Of a stretch of 64,000 bases of DNA, positions 12,692 to 21,221 are shown in pieces. The position numbers and the translations under genes were made by a program. This stretch comes from Methylobacterium sp. FF17 (GTDB lineage: Bacteria; Pseudomonadota; Alphaproteobacteria; Rhizobiales; Beijerinckiaceae), in assembly GCF_025813715.1 (NCBI RefSeq), contig NZ_CP107532.1, forward strand, positions 3,612,001 to 3,676,000. The letters are read 5' to 3'. The notes under the pieces are model-generated. The model ran no database searches and was not told the origin of the DNA. It saw only the letters and a list, made by a program, of their open reading frames with translations. Numbering within the stretch: the stretch's first letter is position 1; the number at the start of each line of letters is the position of its first letter.

Positions 12692-13141
12692 TCAGCCTCC
12701 GGCGACCGAGGCGAGGAGCGCGTCCTTGTCGACCCCGAGGGCGCCGGCGATCTCACTGAGCGCGACGTGTTCGACCGCGCTGATACCGGCCTGATCGGCG
12801 ACATCGGCCGCGATCAGGAACACGCTTTTGCGCTGGTCAATCTCGCGATCCGCGAGCGCCGAGACGAAGCGCAGGTTCTCGGCCCGCCCGGCGCGGGTGC
12901 GCGCGCGGGCGATCCCCTCGAACAGCTCGGCTTCCAGCTTGAGGGTGTCGTAGCCCTTCTCCAGGATCGGGTTGGCGCGCATCCCCGCGAGCGCCACCTC
13001 GATCTCCTCCTCGTCGACCTCGTAATCGGCAAGGATGACGTTGGCCGCGGCCGAAACCGCCGCCTCCATCAGGGCGCGGTCCCCGAGATAAGCCGCGACG
13101 TTCTGGGTAAAGCGTCCGACGAAATCCTGAAACGCGCCCAT
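12692..13141 (-). CDS. TerB-like tellurite-resistance family protein
   Basis: 149 residues, all-helical and acidic. The segment ANVILADYEVDEEEIEVALAGM and the late SALADREIDQRKSVFLIAADVA carry the repeated acidic loops of the TerB fold, which may bind metal. The role in tellurite or phage stress is known for some relatives only. GGAG lies 6 bases before the ATG at 13141. There are no other ter genes nearby, so a tellurite role is not supported by context. Confidence 0.75.
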   Translation of the reverse strand: MGAFQDFVGRFTQNVAAYLGDRALMEAAVSAAANVILADYEVDEEEIEVALAGMRANPILEKGYDTLKLEAELFEGIARARTRAGRAENLRFVSALADREIDQRKSVFLIAADVADQAGISAVEHVALSEIAGALGVDKDALLASVAGG

Positions 13142-13281
13142 CAGCTTCTCCGGCGAAAGGGCTGTTCCACGACGCGTGCGCGGCGAGGGACCGACCTTGA
13201 GTGAATGCACGAAAGTCCGGGCGCATCAAAAGCTTGGCGCTGCCGGCCTGTCAACGCGGGACCCCGGTCGCTCCCGCGTCC

Positions 13282-14331
13282 TCAGTCATCCCGCTTCGGC
13301 GGGTAGGCGTGCGGAACCCCGCGCGGGTCGGTCACCCGCCATCCGGTCCCGTCCGCCTCCACGTAGTCCGGCCCGGCCGGCACCTTTCCATGGCCGCCCG
13401 GGATGTCGAGGACGTAGAGGGGCTGGGCGAGGCCCGAGAGCCGGCCGCGCAGGGATCGGGCGAGGTCCCGCCCCCGGGCGAGATCCGTGCGCAGGTGGCT
13501 GGTGCCCGGCGCGAGGTCCCCGTGATGCAGGTAGTAGGGCTTCACCCGGTTCTCGACGAAGCGGCGCATCAGAAGACTCAGGGTATCGGGATCGTCGTTC
13601 ACCCCGGCGAGGAGCACCGACTGGCTGACCATTGGGATCCCGGCATCCACGAGGCGCGCGATCGCGGTCTCGGCGGCAGAGGTGAACTCACGCGGATGGT
13701 TGGCATGAAGCGCGACGAAGACCGCGCGCCCGAAGCGCTTGAGGGCCGCGACGAGATCGTCCGTCACCGCAACGGGATCGACCACCGGCACGCGGGTGTG
13801 GAAGCGCAGCACCCGCACATGCGGAATGTCCGCCAGCGCCGCCGCGAGGGCGGCGAGGCGACGGGGCGAGAGCGCGAAGGGATCGCCCCCCGTGACCACC
13901 ACCTCCCAGATCTCGGGATCCGCCGCGATGTAGGCGAGCGCCTGCGCCAGATCGGCCTCGCTCAGCATGCCGAGCCCGTCCGGGCCGACCATCTCACGTC
14001 TAAAGCAGAACCGGCAATAGACCGGGCAGACATGCAGGGGTTTGAGCAGCACCCGGTCGGGATAGCGGTGGACGATGCCCCGCAGGGGACTGTGGGCGTC
14101 GTCGCCGATCGGATCGGCATCGTCCTCCGGGCGCGTCGTCAGCTCCTCGGCGCGGGGCAGGAACTGGCGGGCGATCGGGTCGGCCGGATCGTGCGGGTCG
14201 ATCAACGCGGCCATGTCGGGCGTCACCGACACGGCGTAGCGCGCCGCCACGGCCTCGAGGGCCGGCAGGTCGCCCGGGGCGACGAGTCCGGCCCGGACCA
14301 GGGCGGCGGGATTGCGCAGGGGCGGGTTCAT
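13282..14331 (-). CDS. epmB: EF-P lysine 2,3-aminomutase-type enzyme EpmB
   Basis: 349 residues, a radical-SAM, PLP-dependent enzyme converting (S)-alpha-lysine to (R)-beta-lysine for EF-P modification. The iron-sulfur motif CPVYCRFC (CxxxCxxC) is present, followed by VVTGGDPFAL and a C-terminal HHGDLAPGTSHLRT segment typical of the aminomutase family. Its ATG (14331-14329) overlaps the epmA stop in ATGA, indicating translational coupling. With epmA and efp adjacent, assignment to EF-P rather than free lysine metabolism is well supported. Confidence 0.93.
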   Translation of the reverse strand: MNPPLRNPAALVRAGLVAPGDLPALEAVAARYAVSVTPDMAALIDPHDPADPIARQFLPRAEELTTRPEDDADPIGDDAHSPLRGIVHRYPDRVLLKPLHVCPVYCRFCFRREMVGPDGLGMLSEADLAQALAYIAADPEIWEVVVTGGDPFALSPRRLAALAAALADIPHVRVLRFHTRVPVVDPVAVTDDLVAALKRFGRAVFVALHANHPREFTSAAETAIARLVDAGIPMVSQSVLLAGVNDDPDTLSLLMRRFVENRVKPYYLHHGDLAPGTSHLRTDLARGRDLARSLRGRLSGLAQPLYVLDIPGGHGKVPAGPDYVEADGTGWRVTDPRGVPHAYPPKRDD

Positions 14332-15380
14332 GCCGGAGGTCCCGCCACGGGGGTCCAGATCACATCCTCGATGCGCGGCGCGCCCGTGGCGAGCATCACC
14401 AGACGGTCGAGGCCGAGGGCGATCCCGCTCGCCTCCGGCATGATGGCCAGCGCCGCCAGGAACTCCTCGTCGAGGGGATAGCTCTCCCCGTAGACGCGCG
14501 CCTTCTCGGCCATTTCCAGGGTGAAGCGCCGGCGCTGCTCCTCGGCATCCGTGAGTTCGCCGAACGCGTTGGCGAGCTCGACGCCGCAGGCATAGAGCTC
14601 GAACCGCTCGGCCACCCGGGGGTCGCGCGGGCTCGGACGCGCGAGGGCCGCTTCGCTCACAGGGTACTCGCACAGGATGGTGGGACGGCCGATGCCGAGA
14701 TGCGGCTCGATGCGGGCGACGAGGACGCGGCTGAAGAGGTCGGCCCAGCTGTCGTCGTCGGCCACCCGCAGCCCCGCCGCAGCGACGGCGGCGGCCAAAG
14801 CGGCGCGGTCCGTCCGACCATCGGCATCGACCGTGGCGAGGAGGTCGATGCCCGCCCGCTCGGCGAAGGCCTGCGCCAGGGTAACGCGTTCGAACGCCGC
14901 GCAGGGGTCGGCCTCCCGTCCCCGGTGGCGCAAGGTGGCGGATCCCGCCGTCTCGGCCGCGAGCGCCAGCAGCGCGGCGCAATCCTGCATCAGGACGGTG
15001 TAATCGGCGCCGGCCCGGTACCATTCGAGCATGGTGAATTCCGGATGATGCAGCGGCCCACGCTCGCGGTTTCGAAAGACCTGCGCGAAGCAGGCGATCC
15101 GCCTCTCGCCGGCGGCCAGGAGCTTCTTGCAGGCGAATTCCGGGGAGGTGTGGAGATAGAGGGGTTGGCGGGTGCCATCCGGCCCGAGCGCCTCGGTGGC
15201 GAAGGCCGAAAGGTGGGCCTCGTTGCCCGGCGAGACCTGCAGCGCGGCGGCCTCCACCTCGACGAAGTCGGCGCGCGCGAAATGCGCCCGGAACGCCGCC
15301 ACGATGCGGTTTCGCGCCATCAGGGCGGGGCGGCGGTCGGCATGCCGGTGCGGCGACCACCAGGGGGAGGGGGTGCTCAT
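14328..15380 (-). CDS. epmA: EF-P--lysine ligase EpmA (GenX/PoxA)
   Basis: 350 residues, close to other EpmA proteins (about 325). It is a class II lysyl-tRNA-synthetase-like enzyme without an anticodon-binding domain that attaches beta-lysine to EF-P. Visible: motif 2 FRNRERGPLHHPEFTMLEWY and motif 3 GIALGLDRLVM; the N-terminal OB-fold is missing, which separates it from LysS. A start at the internal ATG (MARNRIV, about residue 21) would also give a complete catalytic domain. It overlaps epmB by 4 bases and is divergent from efp. Confidence 0.93.
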   Translation of the reverse strand: MSTPSPWWSPHRHADRRPALMARNRIVAAFRAHFARADFVEVEAAALQVSPGNEAHLSAFATEALGPDGTRQPLYLHTSPEFACKKLLAAGERRIACFAQVFRNRERGPLHHPEFTMLEWYRAGADYTVLMQDCAALLALAAETAGSATLRHRGREADPCAAFERVTLAQAFAERAGIDLLATVDADGRTDRAALAAAVAAAGLRVADDDSWADLFSRVLVARIEPHLGIGRPTILCEYPVSEAALARPSPRDPRVAERFELYACGVELANAFGELTDAEEQRRRFTLEMAEKARVYGESYPLDEEFLAALAIMPEASGIALGLDRLVMLATGAPRIEDVIWTPVAGPPA

Positions 15381-15564
15381 GCGGGACGCGATGGAGTGAG
15401 GATCATGGCCTGGATGGGAAGGCTCTTGGGCGCCGCCTCACGGGGCGACTGGCAACGGGGGCTCGGATAGGTTAGTGGCGGGGCCAAGATGTCGCTCCCG
15501 CGGATGACACCGCGCCGGGGCGACGCACCCGTTTTTCTCTACGCACACAGCAGGACCAGACCCC

Positions 15565-16131
15565 GTGAAGGTGATCGCCTCTACGCTCCGCAAGGGCAAC
15601 GTCGTCGACAAGGACGGCAAGCTCTACGTCATCCTGACGGTCGAGAACATCCATCCCGGCAAGGGCACCCCCGTGACGCAGCTCGACATGCGCCGCATCA
15701 CCGACGGCGTAAAGGTGTCCGAGCGCTACCGCACCACCGAGTCGGTGGAGCGCGCCTTCGTCGAAGACCGGGAGCACACCTTCCTCTACGAGGACGGCGA
15801 GGGCTTTCACTTCATGAACCCCGAGAACTACGACCAGGTCGCCATCCCCAAGGACGTCGTCGGCTCCGCCGCGCCGTACCTCCAGGAAGGCATGGCCGTG
15901 ATGGTCTCCAGCCATAACGGCGTGGCGCTGACCCTCGAACTGCCGCAGCGCGTCGTCCTCGAAGTGACCGAGACCGAGCCGGCGATGAAGGGCCAGACCG
16001 CCTCGTCGTCCTACAAGCCCGCGATCCTCTCCAACGGCGTGCGCACCGCCGTCCCGCCGCATATCGCGGTCGGCACCCGCGTGGTGATCATGACCGAGGA
16101 CGGCTCCTACGTGGAGCGCGCCAAGGACTGA
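15565..16131 (+). CDS. efp: Translation elongation factor P
   Basis: 188 residues with the three EF-P domains. It relieves ribosomes stalled at polyproline stretches. The modification loop reads NIHPGKGTP with the target lysine at residue 33 (equivalent to E. coli Lys34), matching the adjacent epmA and epmB. Translation starts at GTG (GTGAAGGTGATC), giving [11 protein letters not shown], with no strong Shine-Dalgarno. It is transcribed away from epmBA. Confidence 0.97.
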   Translation: MKVIASTLRKGNVVDKDGKLYVILTVENIHPGKGTPVTQLDMRRITDGVKVSERYRTTESVERAFVEDREHTFLYEDGEGFHFMNPENYDQVAIPKDVVGSAAPYLQEGMAVMVSSHNGVALTLELPQRVVLEVTETEPAMKGQTASSSYKPAILSNGVRTAVPPHIAVGTRVVIMTEDGSYVERAKD

Positions 16132-16166
16132 GTCAGGATTGAGCGCGACCGGGAACGGTCCCGGCC

Positions 16167-17156
16167 TCACGGCACGGGCGCCGTTCCCTCCGCCGCCTCG
16201 TAGCAGCCCTGCGAGAGTCCCTGCGCCCGCAGGCGCTCCTCGGGGCTGAAGCTGCGGGGCTTCTCGGCCCAGAGGCCCTCGCGCCGGAAAGCATCGGAGA
16301 CGCAGGCCGCCGCCATGGCACAGGCCCGCGACTCTCCCCCCGTCGCGAGGCAGTTGCGAACGAAGACCGCCCGGAATTCGGCGACGCCCGCCTGCGGATG
16401 CGGTCCGGTCAGGGTGACGAGCCCGGTAAGCAGCGCCATCAGCACGGGCTGGTGGACGAGATAGATCGCGAGGCTGTGCCGGCCGGCAAAGGTGAGCCCG
16501 CGCCCCAGCCGTCCCGTCGCCCGCCACACGCCGAGCCGCGAGCGGGCGAAGGCCGCCCATCCGGACCGGGCCAGGGCGATGCCGGCGAGCACCAGACCGA
16601 ACCAGGGAAACAGCGGCACGTAGTCGTTGGTCTGCGGCGTTCCGCGCCCGAGGCCGAGGAAGGCCAGGAACGGTGCGTCGAGCCAATCCGCCGCGACGAG
16701 GTGAGGCGCGGCCAGCACCGCGAGGGCGGCAACCACGACGGCCCAGACCGGCAGGCGCCGCAGGAACGGCAGGGCGAGGACGCTGGCCACCGCGATGCAG
16801 TGCAGGATGCCGAAGAAGATGTAGCTCGACGGATCCGTGACGAGCGTGGCCCCGGTGACGAGGAGCGCCGCCCCGGCGATGCGTGCGAGCCGCAGCGTGA
16901 AAGGCCGCACGGCGATCCCTGTCCCGTTCATCAGCACGAGGCCGATGCCGACGAGGATCAGGAAACCTCCTGCGATCCCGTGGGCGGCGAGACGTCCGAG
17001 CGGGGTCAGCGCGTAGTTCTCGGGGGTCAGCCGCAGGGCGCCGAGGTCCCAGGTCGCATGGTAGGCCGCCATCGCGGCAAGCGCGACGCCCCGCGCCGCA
17101 TCGATGACATCGAAGCGTGCAAGACGAATAACTGGCGGAGCAGGGGGGCGGGTCAT
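16167..17156 (-). CDS. DUF1624 / HGSNAT-like integral membrane protein
   Basis: 329 residues with about eight membrane segments. The N-terminal RFDVIDAARGVALAAMAAYH with a Trp-Asp-Leu after it is the hallmark of the DUF1624 (heparan-alpha-glucosaminide acetyltransferase catalytic) family, related to acyltransferases acting on sugars at the membrane. Enzyme activity here is unproven. The C-terminal 60 residues are soluble and Cys-containing (NCLATGG, ACAMAAAC). The start at 17156 has AGGGG 8 bases upstream. It converges on efp. Confidence 0.8.
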   Translation of the reverse strand: MTRPPAPPVIRLARFDVIDAARGVALAAMAAYHATWDLGALRLTPENYALTPLGRLAAHGIAGGFLILVGIGLVLMNGTGIAVRPFTLRLARIAGAALLVTGATLVTDPSSYIFFGILHCIAVASVLALPFLRRLPVWAVVVAALAVLAAPHLVAADWLDAPFLAFLGLGRGTPQTNDYVPLFPWFGLVLAGIALARSGWAAFARSRLGVWRATGRLGRGLTFAGRHSLAIYLVHQPVLMALLTGLVTLTGPHPQAGVAEFRAVFVRNCLATGGESRACAMAAACVSDAFRREGLWAEKPRSFSPEERLRAQGLSQGCYEAAEGTAPVP

Positions 17157-17446
17157 CCGCCGAGCCCCTAGCACCGATCCGCAGCCCGGGCGACGCATCG
17201 CGGGCAACGCGATTCCCGACACCTGCTGAATCAAACTTCAATGCGGGCCGCCGTCCCTTCGAAATGCTGTGCCGTGACCAGGGGTTCTGCGGGGCCATGC
17301 CGGGGCGGCCTGTTGCAAGCGCACCGCCGTGGCGAACAATACGGCAGTCGGGGCGTCCTGCGGCCGTGAAACGGGCTTCCGCAGAGTCATGACTTTGTTA
17401 ATCTCTCCCATGAGTCGCTTGGCGTGATTCGGTATGGGTTGCTTAC

Positions 17447-18064
17447 ATGTCGGACGATTTCGGTTCAGGCCCGTTTGGGCGGCGCTCGTCGGGGGACCTC
17501 GACGACACCCGCGCCGGTGAGGGCTTGGCGGGGGAGATGACGCGCCCCCTCGACCTCATCGAAGTCTCGGGCCATATCAAGTGGTTCGACGTTGCCAAAG
17601 GCTTCGGCTTCATCGTGCCCGACGACGGATCGGCGGACGTGCTTCTGCACATCACCTGCCTGCGCCGTGACGGCTACCAGAACGCCAGCGAGGGTGCGCG
17701 GGTCGTCGTGGAGGCGACGGAACGGGCGCGGGGCTGGCAGGCATTCCGGGTCGTCTCTCTCGACCAGACGACGGCTACCCATCCCTCCGAACTCCCGCTG
17801 CCCCGCACCCATGTGACGGTCACGCCCACCAGCGGTCTCGAAACCGCCGTGGTGAAGTGGTTCAACCGCCTGCGCGGCTTCGGATTTCTGAGCCGGGGCG
17901 ACGGAACGCCGGACATCTTCGTGCACATGGAGACGCTTCGCCGTTACGGAATCGCCGAACTCAAGCCTGGCGAGATGGTTCTCGTCCGCTACGGTGACGG
18001 CTCGAAGGGCAAGATGGCGGCCGAGGTCCGGTTGCTCGACGGCGCGCTGCCCGCTTCACATTGA
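17447..18064 (+). CDS. Double cold-shock-domain protein
   Basis: 205 residues with two CSD domains. First: [20 protein letters not shown] and VLLHI; second: [20 protein letters not shown] and IFVHM, both with RNP1 and RNP2 aromatic patches for single-stranded RNA/DNA binding. The 35-residue N-terminus is disordered and acidic. Two-CSD proteins followed by DUF192 are a common Hyphomicrobiales arrangement; the DUF192 frame opens at its stop codon, suggesting one transcript. Confidence 0.92.
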   Translation: MSDDFGSGPFGRRSSGDLDDTRAGEGLAGEMTRPLDLIEVSGHIKWFDVAKGFGFIVPDDGSADVLLHITCLRRDGYQNASEGARVVVEATERARGWQAFRVVSLDQTTATHPSELPLPRTHVTVTPTSGLETAVVKWFNRLRGFGFLSRGDGTPDIFVHMETLRRYGIAELKPGEMVLVRYGDGSKGKMAAEVRLLDGALPASH

Positions 18065-18090
18065 CGGATGGTCCGGTGGTTTCTCGACGC

Positions 18091-18567
18091 ATGTTCGACG
18101 CGCGTGATGGGTTTCGCGCGCTTTTCACCCTGATCTTCCTCGGCCTCGCGCAGGCGGCGGCTCAGGACGCCGCGTCCGGTCCGACCGAGCGCCTGAGCAT
18201 CGTCGGCCGGGAAGGCCGGCACATCTTTGCCGTCGAGGTGATGCGCAACGACGCCGACCGGGCGCGCGGCCTGATGTACCGCCGGACCATGCCGCCCGAC
18301 CACGGGATGCTGTTCGACTTCCAGGCCGTCGCACCGGTGGCCATGTGGATGAAGAACACCTACCTGCCCCTCGACATGCTGTTCATCCGCGCCGACGGCA
18401 CCATCGCGAAGATCGCGGCCGAGACCGAGCCGCTCTCCACCAAGGTCATCCCCTCGAACGAGCCTGTGCTCTCCGTCCTCGAACTGAATGCCGGGACGGC
18501 GGCCCGTCTCAAGCTTCACGCCGGCGACCGGGTGGAGCATCCGCTGTTCGGCGCCAAGCCCCGGTAA
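18091..18567 (+). CDS. DUF192 family secreted protein
   Basis: About 158 residues from ATG 18091: a hydrophobic signal segment (LFTLIFLGLAQAAAQ) then the DUF192 core RARGLMYRRTMPPDHGMLFDF and VAMWMKNTYLPLDMLF. Function unknown; likely periplasmic. An in-frame TTG at 18061 overlaps the cold-shock stop and would add 10 residues; neither start has a strong ribosome site, so the start is uncertain. It lies directly downstream of the double CSD gene. Confidence 0.88.
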   Translation: MFDARDGFRALFTLIFLGLAQAAAQDAASGPTERLSIVGREGRHIFAVEVMRNDADRARGLMYRRTMPPDHGMLFDFQAVAPVAMWMKNTYLPLDMLFIRADGTIAKIAAETEPLSTKVIPSNEPVLSVLELNAGTAARLKLHAGDRVEHPLFGAKPR

Positions 18568-18631
18568 CCGCGGCGGACACCCCGAACACATCGAGAACAC
18601 CGGCTTGACGCCTGTACCGTTTCGGAGCACT

Positions 18632-18646
18632 GTTCCCTTAATGTTC
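18632..18646 (+). promoter_or_regulatory. Perfect LexA (SOS) box GTTC-N7-GTTC
   Basis: GTTC (18632-18635), seven bases CCTTAAT, GTTC (18643-18646), 57 bases before the unknown gene at 18703. A TTGACG at 18605-18610 could be the minus-35 box, which would put the LexA site over the minus-10. About two such 8-base matches are expected by chance in the window, so position is the main support. Confidence 0.5.
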
Positions 18647-18702
18647 TGAAACGCTTCGGACCGCCCGCACGCGGCCCGACACAGCGATCGAGAGGGGACA
18701 TC

Positions 18703-19221
18703 ATGTTCGACCTGCATCCGAACGAGACCTGTGCATCCACGGTCGCCCTGTTCGAGAACGCGGACTGGCGGGTGCTCGGCGAAGGTCTCGAACACCGCGG
18801 CACGGGCTACTTCATCACCCGTGAGACGATCGGTATGCGCCGGGGCGACCTCTGGGAGTGGCCGCTGCACCTCGCGGAGAAGAACTGGTGCACCCCCCGC
18901 AGCTTCCGGCAGGCCTTCCTGGCGGCACTGGAAGCATTCGGTGAGATTCCGGATGCGAGCCTCGCACGGTCGTTCGCGGTCGGATTCGGGCTCGTCCAAG
19001 GTCCCGGAACGAAGCACACCGCGCAGGCGGGCGGTACCGAGGAGTTCCTTGCGCTGGGCGACGTCGTTCGGCCGAGATCCGTCAACACGGTCAAATCCCC
19101 GGGCTCGCTGCCGGCTCGCAAGCGCAGTCCTGGCAGCGAGACGCGGGCGACCAGCCGTCGCGTCGGAATGCCGGTGACGCACCTGACGGGCGAGGCCCCG
19201 CGCCAGCGCGCCACGTCCTGA
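18703..19221 (+). CDS. Unknown protein, possibly SOS-regulated
   Basis: 172 residues. The first 95 look like a compact folded domain (GYFITRETIGMRRGDLWEWPLH, then SFRQAFLAALEAFG); the rest is basic and low in hydrophobic residues, probably disordered. I do not recognise a family. A strong ribosome site (AGAGGGG, 5 bases before ATG) supports expression. A perfect LexA box precedes it. Confidence 0.65.
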   Translation: MFDLHPNETCASTVALFENADWRVLGEGLEHRGTGYFITRETIGMRRGDLWEWPLHLAEKNWCTPRSFRQAFLAALEAFGEIPDASLARSFAVGFGLVQGPGTKHTAQAGGTEEFLALGDVVRPRSVNTVKSPGSLPARKRSPGSETRATSRRVGMPVTHLTGEAPRQRATS

Positions 19222-19295
19222 GACCTTCCCGGGCTCGCCGTGGCCGCGCGATGCCCTAGCTGATCTGAAGACGCTCGATGTCGACGGGGGACACC

Positions 19296-20192
19296 ATGGC
19301 CGCTTGTCCGGATGACCTGACCGAAGCCGCTCCAATCGGAGAACTCTCCGGGCTCGTGGTGCCACCCCTGTCGCGGCGCGGCTTCGTGATGACGAGCCTG
19401 ATGACCGGCCTCACCCTGGCCACGACGGCCGTGGAAGCCCAGGTGATCCACACCGATGCGGAGGGTCTGGAAGCCGGGGAGGTCCAGATTCCGGCGGCGG
19501 ACGGACCGATGCCTGGCTACCGCGCCATGCCGAAGGGGGAGGGGCCGTTCCCCATCGTCCTCGTGATCGAGGAGATCTTCGGGGTCCACGACTACATCAA
19601 GGATATCTGCCGGCGCCTCGCCAAGGTCGGCTACTGCGCCGTCGCTCCGGAGCTCTACGCGCGCCAGGGCGACCTCTCGACGATGACGGATGCGAAGGCG
19701 ATCATCCGTGACGTGATTTCCAAGACGCCCGATGCCCAGTGGATCGTCGACCTCGACGCGGCCGCGTCCTGGGCCGTGTCCCATTCGCGTGGCGATGGCG
19801 GGCGGATCGGCACCATGGGATGGTGCCGCGGCGGACGCGGCGTCTGGCTCTACGCCGCTCACCGGAAGGACCTGAAGGCCGGCGTCGCGTGGTATGGTCC
19901 GGTCGGTGGCGAGCCGTCGCCGATCCAGCCCCTCACCGGCATGGATGTGGCCGCGGAAATCCACGCCCCCATCCTCGCGCTCTATGGCGGTGCCGATACC
20001 GGTATTCCGGTGGCGGCTGTGGAGGCGGCCCGCGACAAGGCGCGGGCGGCGGGCAAGTCGGTCGAACTGGTCGTCTACCCGGATGCCCCGCACGGCTTCC
20101 ATGCGGATTACCGGCCAAGTTATCGTCCAACCGAAGCGAAGGATGGTTGGGAGCGGGCTTTATCCTTTCTCAAGATGCACGGTGTTGGCTAA
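19296..20192 (+). CDS. Dienelactone hydrolase family protein, Tat-exported
   Basis: About 298 residues. The N-terminus contains a twin-arginine motif SRRGFVM followed by a hydrophobic stretch, so it is probably exported. The core is an alpha/beta hydrolase of the dienelactone type: nucleophile elbow GWCRGG (Cys), acid at YGGADTGIP, His at PHGFHADY, all three catalytic residues present. Substrate unknown. The ATG at 19296 has GGGGGA 5 bases upstream and is preferred over ATG 19278. Confidence 0.87.
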   Translation: MAACPDDLTEAAPIGELSGLVVPPLSRRGFVMTSLMTGLTLATTAVEAQVIHTDAEGLEAGEVQIPAADGPMPGYRAMPKGEGPFPIVLVIEEIFGVHDYIKDICRRLAKVGYCAVAPELYARQGDLSTMTDAKAIIRDVISKTPDAQWIVDLDAAASWAVSHSRGDGGRIGTMGWCRGGRGVWLYAAHRKDLKAGVAWYGPVGGEPSPIQPLTGMDVAAEIHAPILALYGGADTGIPVAAVEAARDKARAAGKSVELVVYPDAPHGFHADYRPSYRPTEAKDGWERALSFLKMHGVG

Positions 20193-20347
20193 AACCCTGC
20201 TCCAAGCGTGACCTTTAAAGCACAGCCGGGCTGTCGTGTGGTCGGGCGCCCCGCGATAGTCCAATCAGACACATTGACACTTTTGTGCGCGCATGGCGCA
20301 ACGATGTAAGCGGCCCGCCGTTCTGGCCTCAAGAGCGTTCCGGACCC

Positions 20348-20788
20348 ATGAGTGCTGTGACATCCTCGGACGCACGACCCGTGATCCTCGTCGTCGAGGA
20401 CGAGCCCGACGAGCGCTTCCTCGCGGCCGAACTGCTGGAAGAAACGGGCTTCCGCGTCATCGAGGCCGAGACGGCCGAACGCGCACTCGCGATCCTCAAT
20501 GACAGGGCGGACGAAGTCAGCGTCGTCTTCTCGGATGTGCGGACGCCGGGGCCAATCGGCGGCTTCGAACTCGCCCGGATCATCGGTGTGACCTGGCCAC
20601 GGGTGCGGGTGCTCCTGACCTCGGGCGATGCCGGCGACCAGCCGAGCGATCTGCGCGTCTCCGCAACCTTCATCCCGAAGCCATGGCGCGCGGCCGACAT
20701 CCTCGCCTGGGTGGAGGAAGCCGCCGGGCGTCCGGACGGTGCCAAGCGAGGCCCCGACGTGATCGGCTCACCACCGACCGGTGCCTAA
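20348..20788 (+). CDS. Single-domain response regulator
   Basis: 146 residues, one receiver domain and no output domain. Acidic pocket VVEDEPDE, phospho-acceptor Asp in VFSDVRTPG, Thr/Ser in LLTSGD, Lys in IPKPW. It lacks the FATGUY signature of the stress-type SdrG regulators. The next gene is NepR-like, so a link to the general stress response is possible but inferred. No cognate kinase lies nearby. Confidence 0.85.
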   Translation: MSAVTSSDARPVILVVEDEPDERFLAAELLEETGFRVIEAETAERALAILNDRADEVSVVFSDVRTPGPIGGFELARIIGVTWPRVRVLLTSGDAGDQPSDLRVSATFIPKPWRAADILAWVEEAAGRPDGAKRGPDVIGSPPTGA

Positions 20789-20807
20789 AGTATTATCATA
20801 CCTTTAT

Positions 20808-20832
20808 GGAAACATCCGTGTAATCGCCCGTT
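20808..20832 (+). promoter_or_regulatory. Weak EcfG-like promoter (GGAAA-N16-CGTT)
   Basis: GGAAA at 20808 and CGTT at 20829-20832, one base off in the minus-35, 30 bases before the NepR-like gene. Suggestive only. Confidence 0.3.
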
Positions 20833-20862
20833 GACCGGTCTCGGAAATTGAAAGGCCGCTCG

Positions 20863-21084
20863 ATGGCCGGTGAGTCAGCCATGAAACCCGTTCGCGCCCT
20901 GCGCAGCCCGATGATCGACGAGTCCTGGTCGTCTCTCACGGCGTTCTCCGATCAGCGCATGCTGTCGACCCTCGGTAGCAATTTGCGCGACGTGTACGAC
21001 GATCTGACGGATTCGGCACAGCCGAGCGAGCTCCTGCGTCTGGCCGCGATGATCGATGAACGTCGGGGTGGCGACGCCTCCTGA
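20863..21084 (+). CDS. NepR-like small protein (possible anti-sigma factor paralogue)
   Basis: 73 residues. The C-terminal half LGSNLRDVYDDLTDSAQPS resembles the NepR helix 1 pattern (LR-x2-YD) and the following helix LLRLAAMIDE resembles helix 2, but the EPVPDRF linker of true NepR is replaced by SAQPSEL. AAGG lies about 8 bases before the ATG at 20863; a TTG at 20848 and an ATG at 20881 are alternatives. It follows a single-domain response regulator and has a weak EcfG-like promoter. Confidence 0.6.
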   Translation: MAGESAMKPVRALRSPMIDESWSSLTAFSDQRMLSTLGSNLRDVYDDLTDSAQPSELLRLAAMIDERRGGDAS

Positions 21085-21221
21085 CAATCGAATCGCCGGA
21101 TGAAGTGCGGCCGGAATGCCGCATTCAGGGGCACGCATTTCCCGTATGATGCTCCCTGAAATCAGATCCCGTTGACGGAGGGCATCCTTCGGACGCGCCG
21201 GGTCGATCAGTCGGGCCTCCC

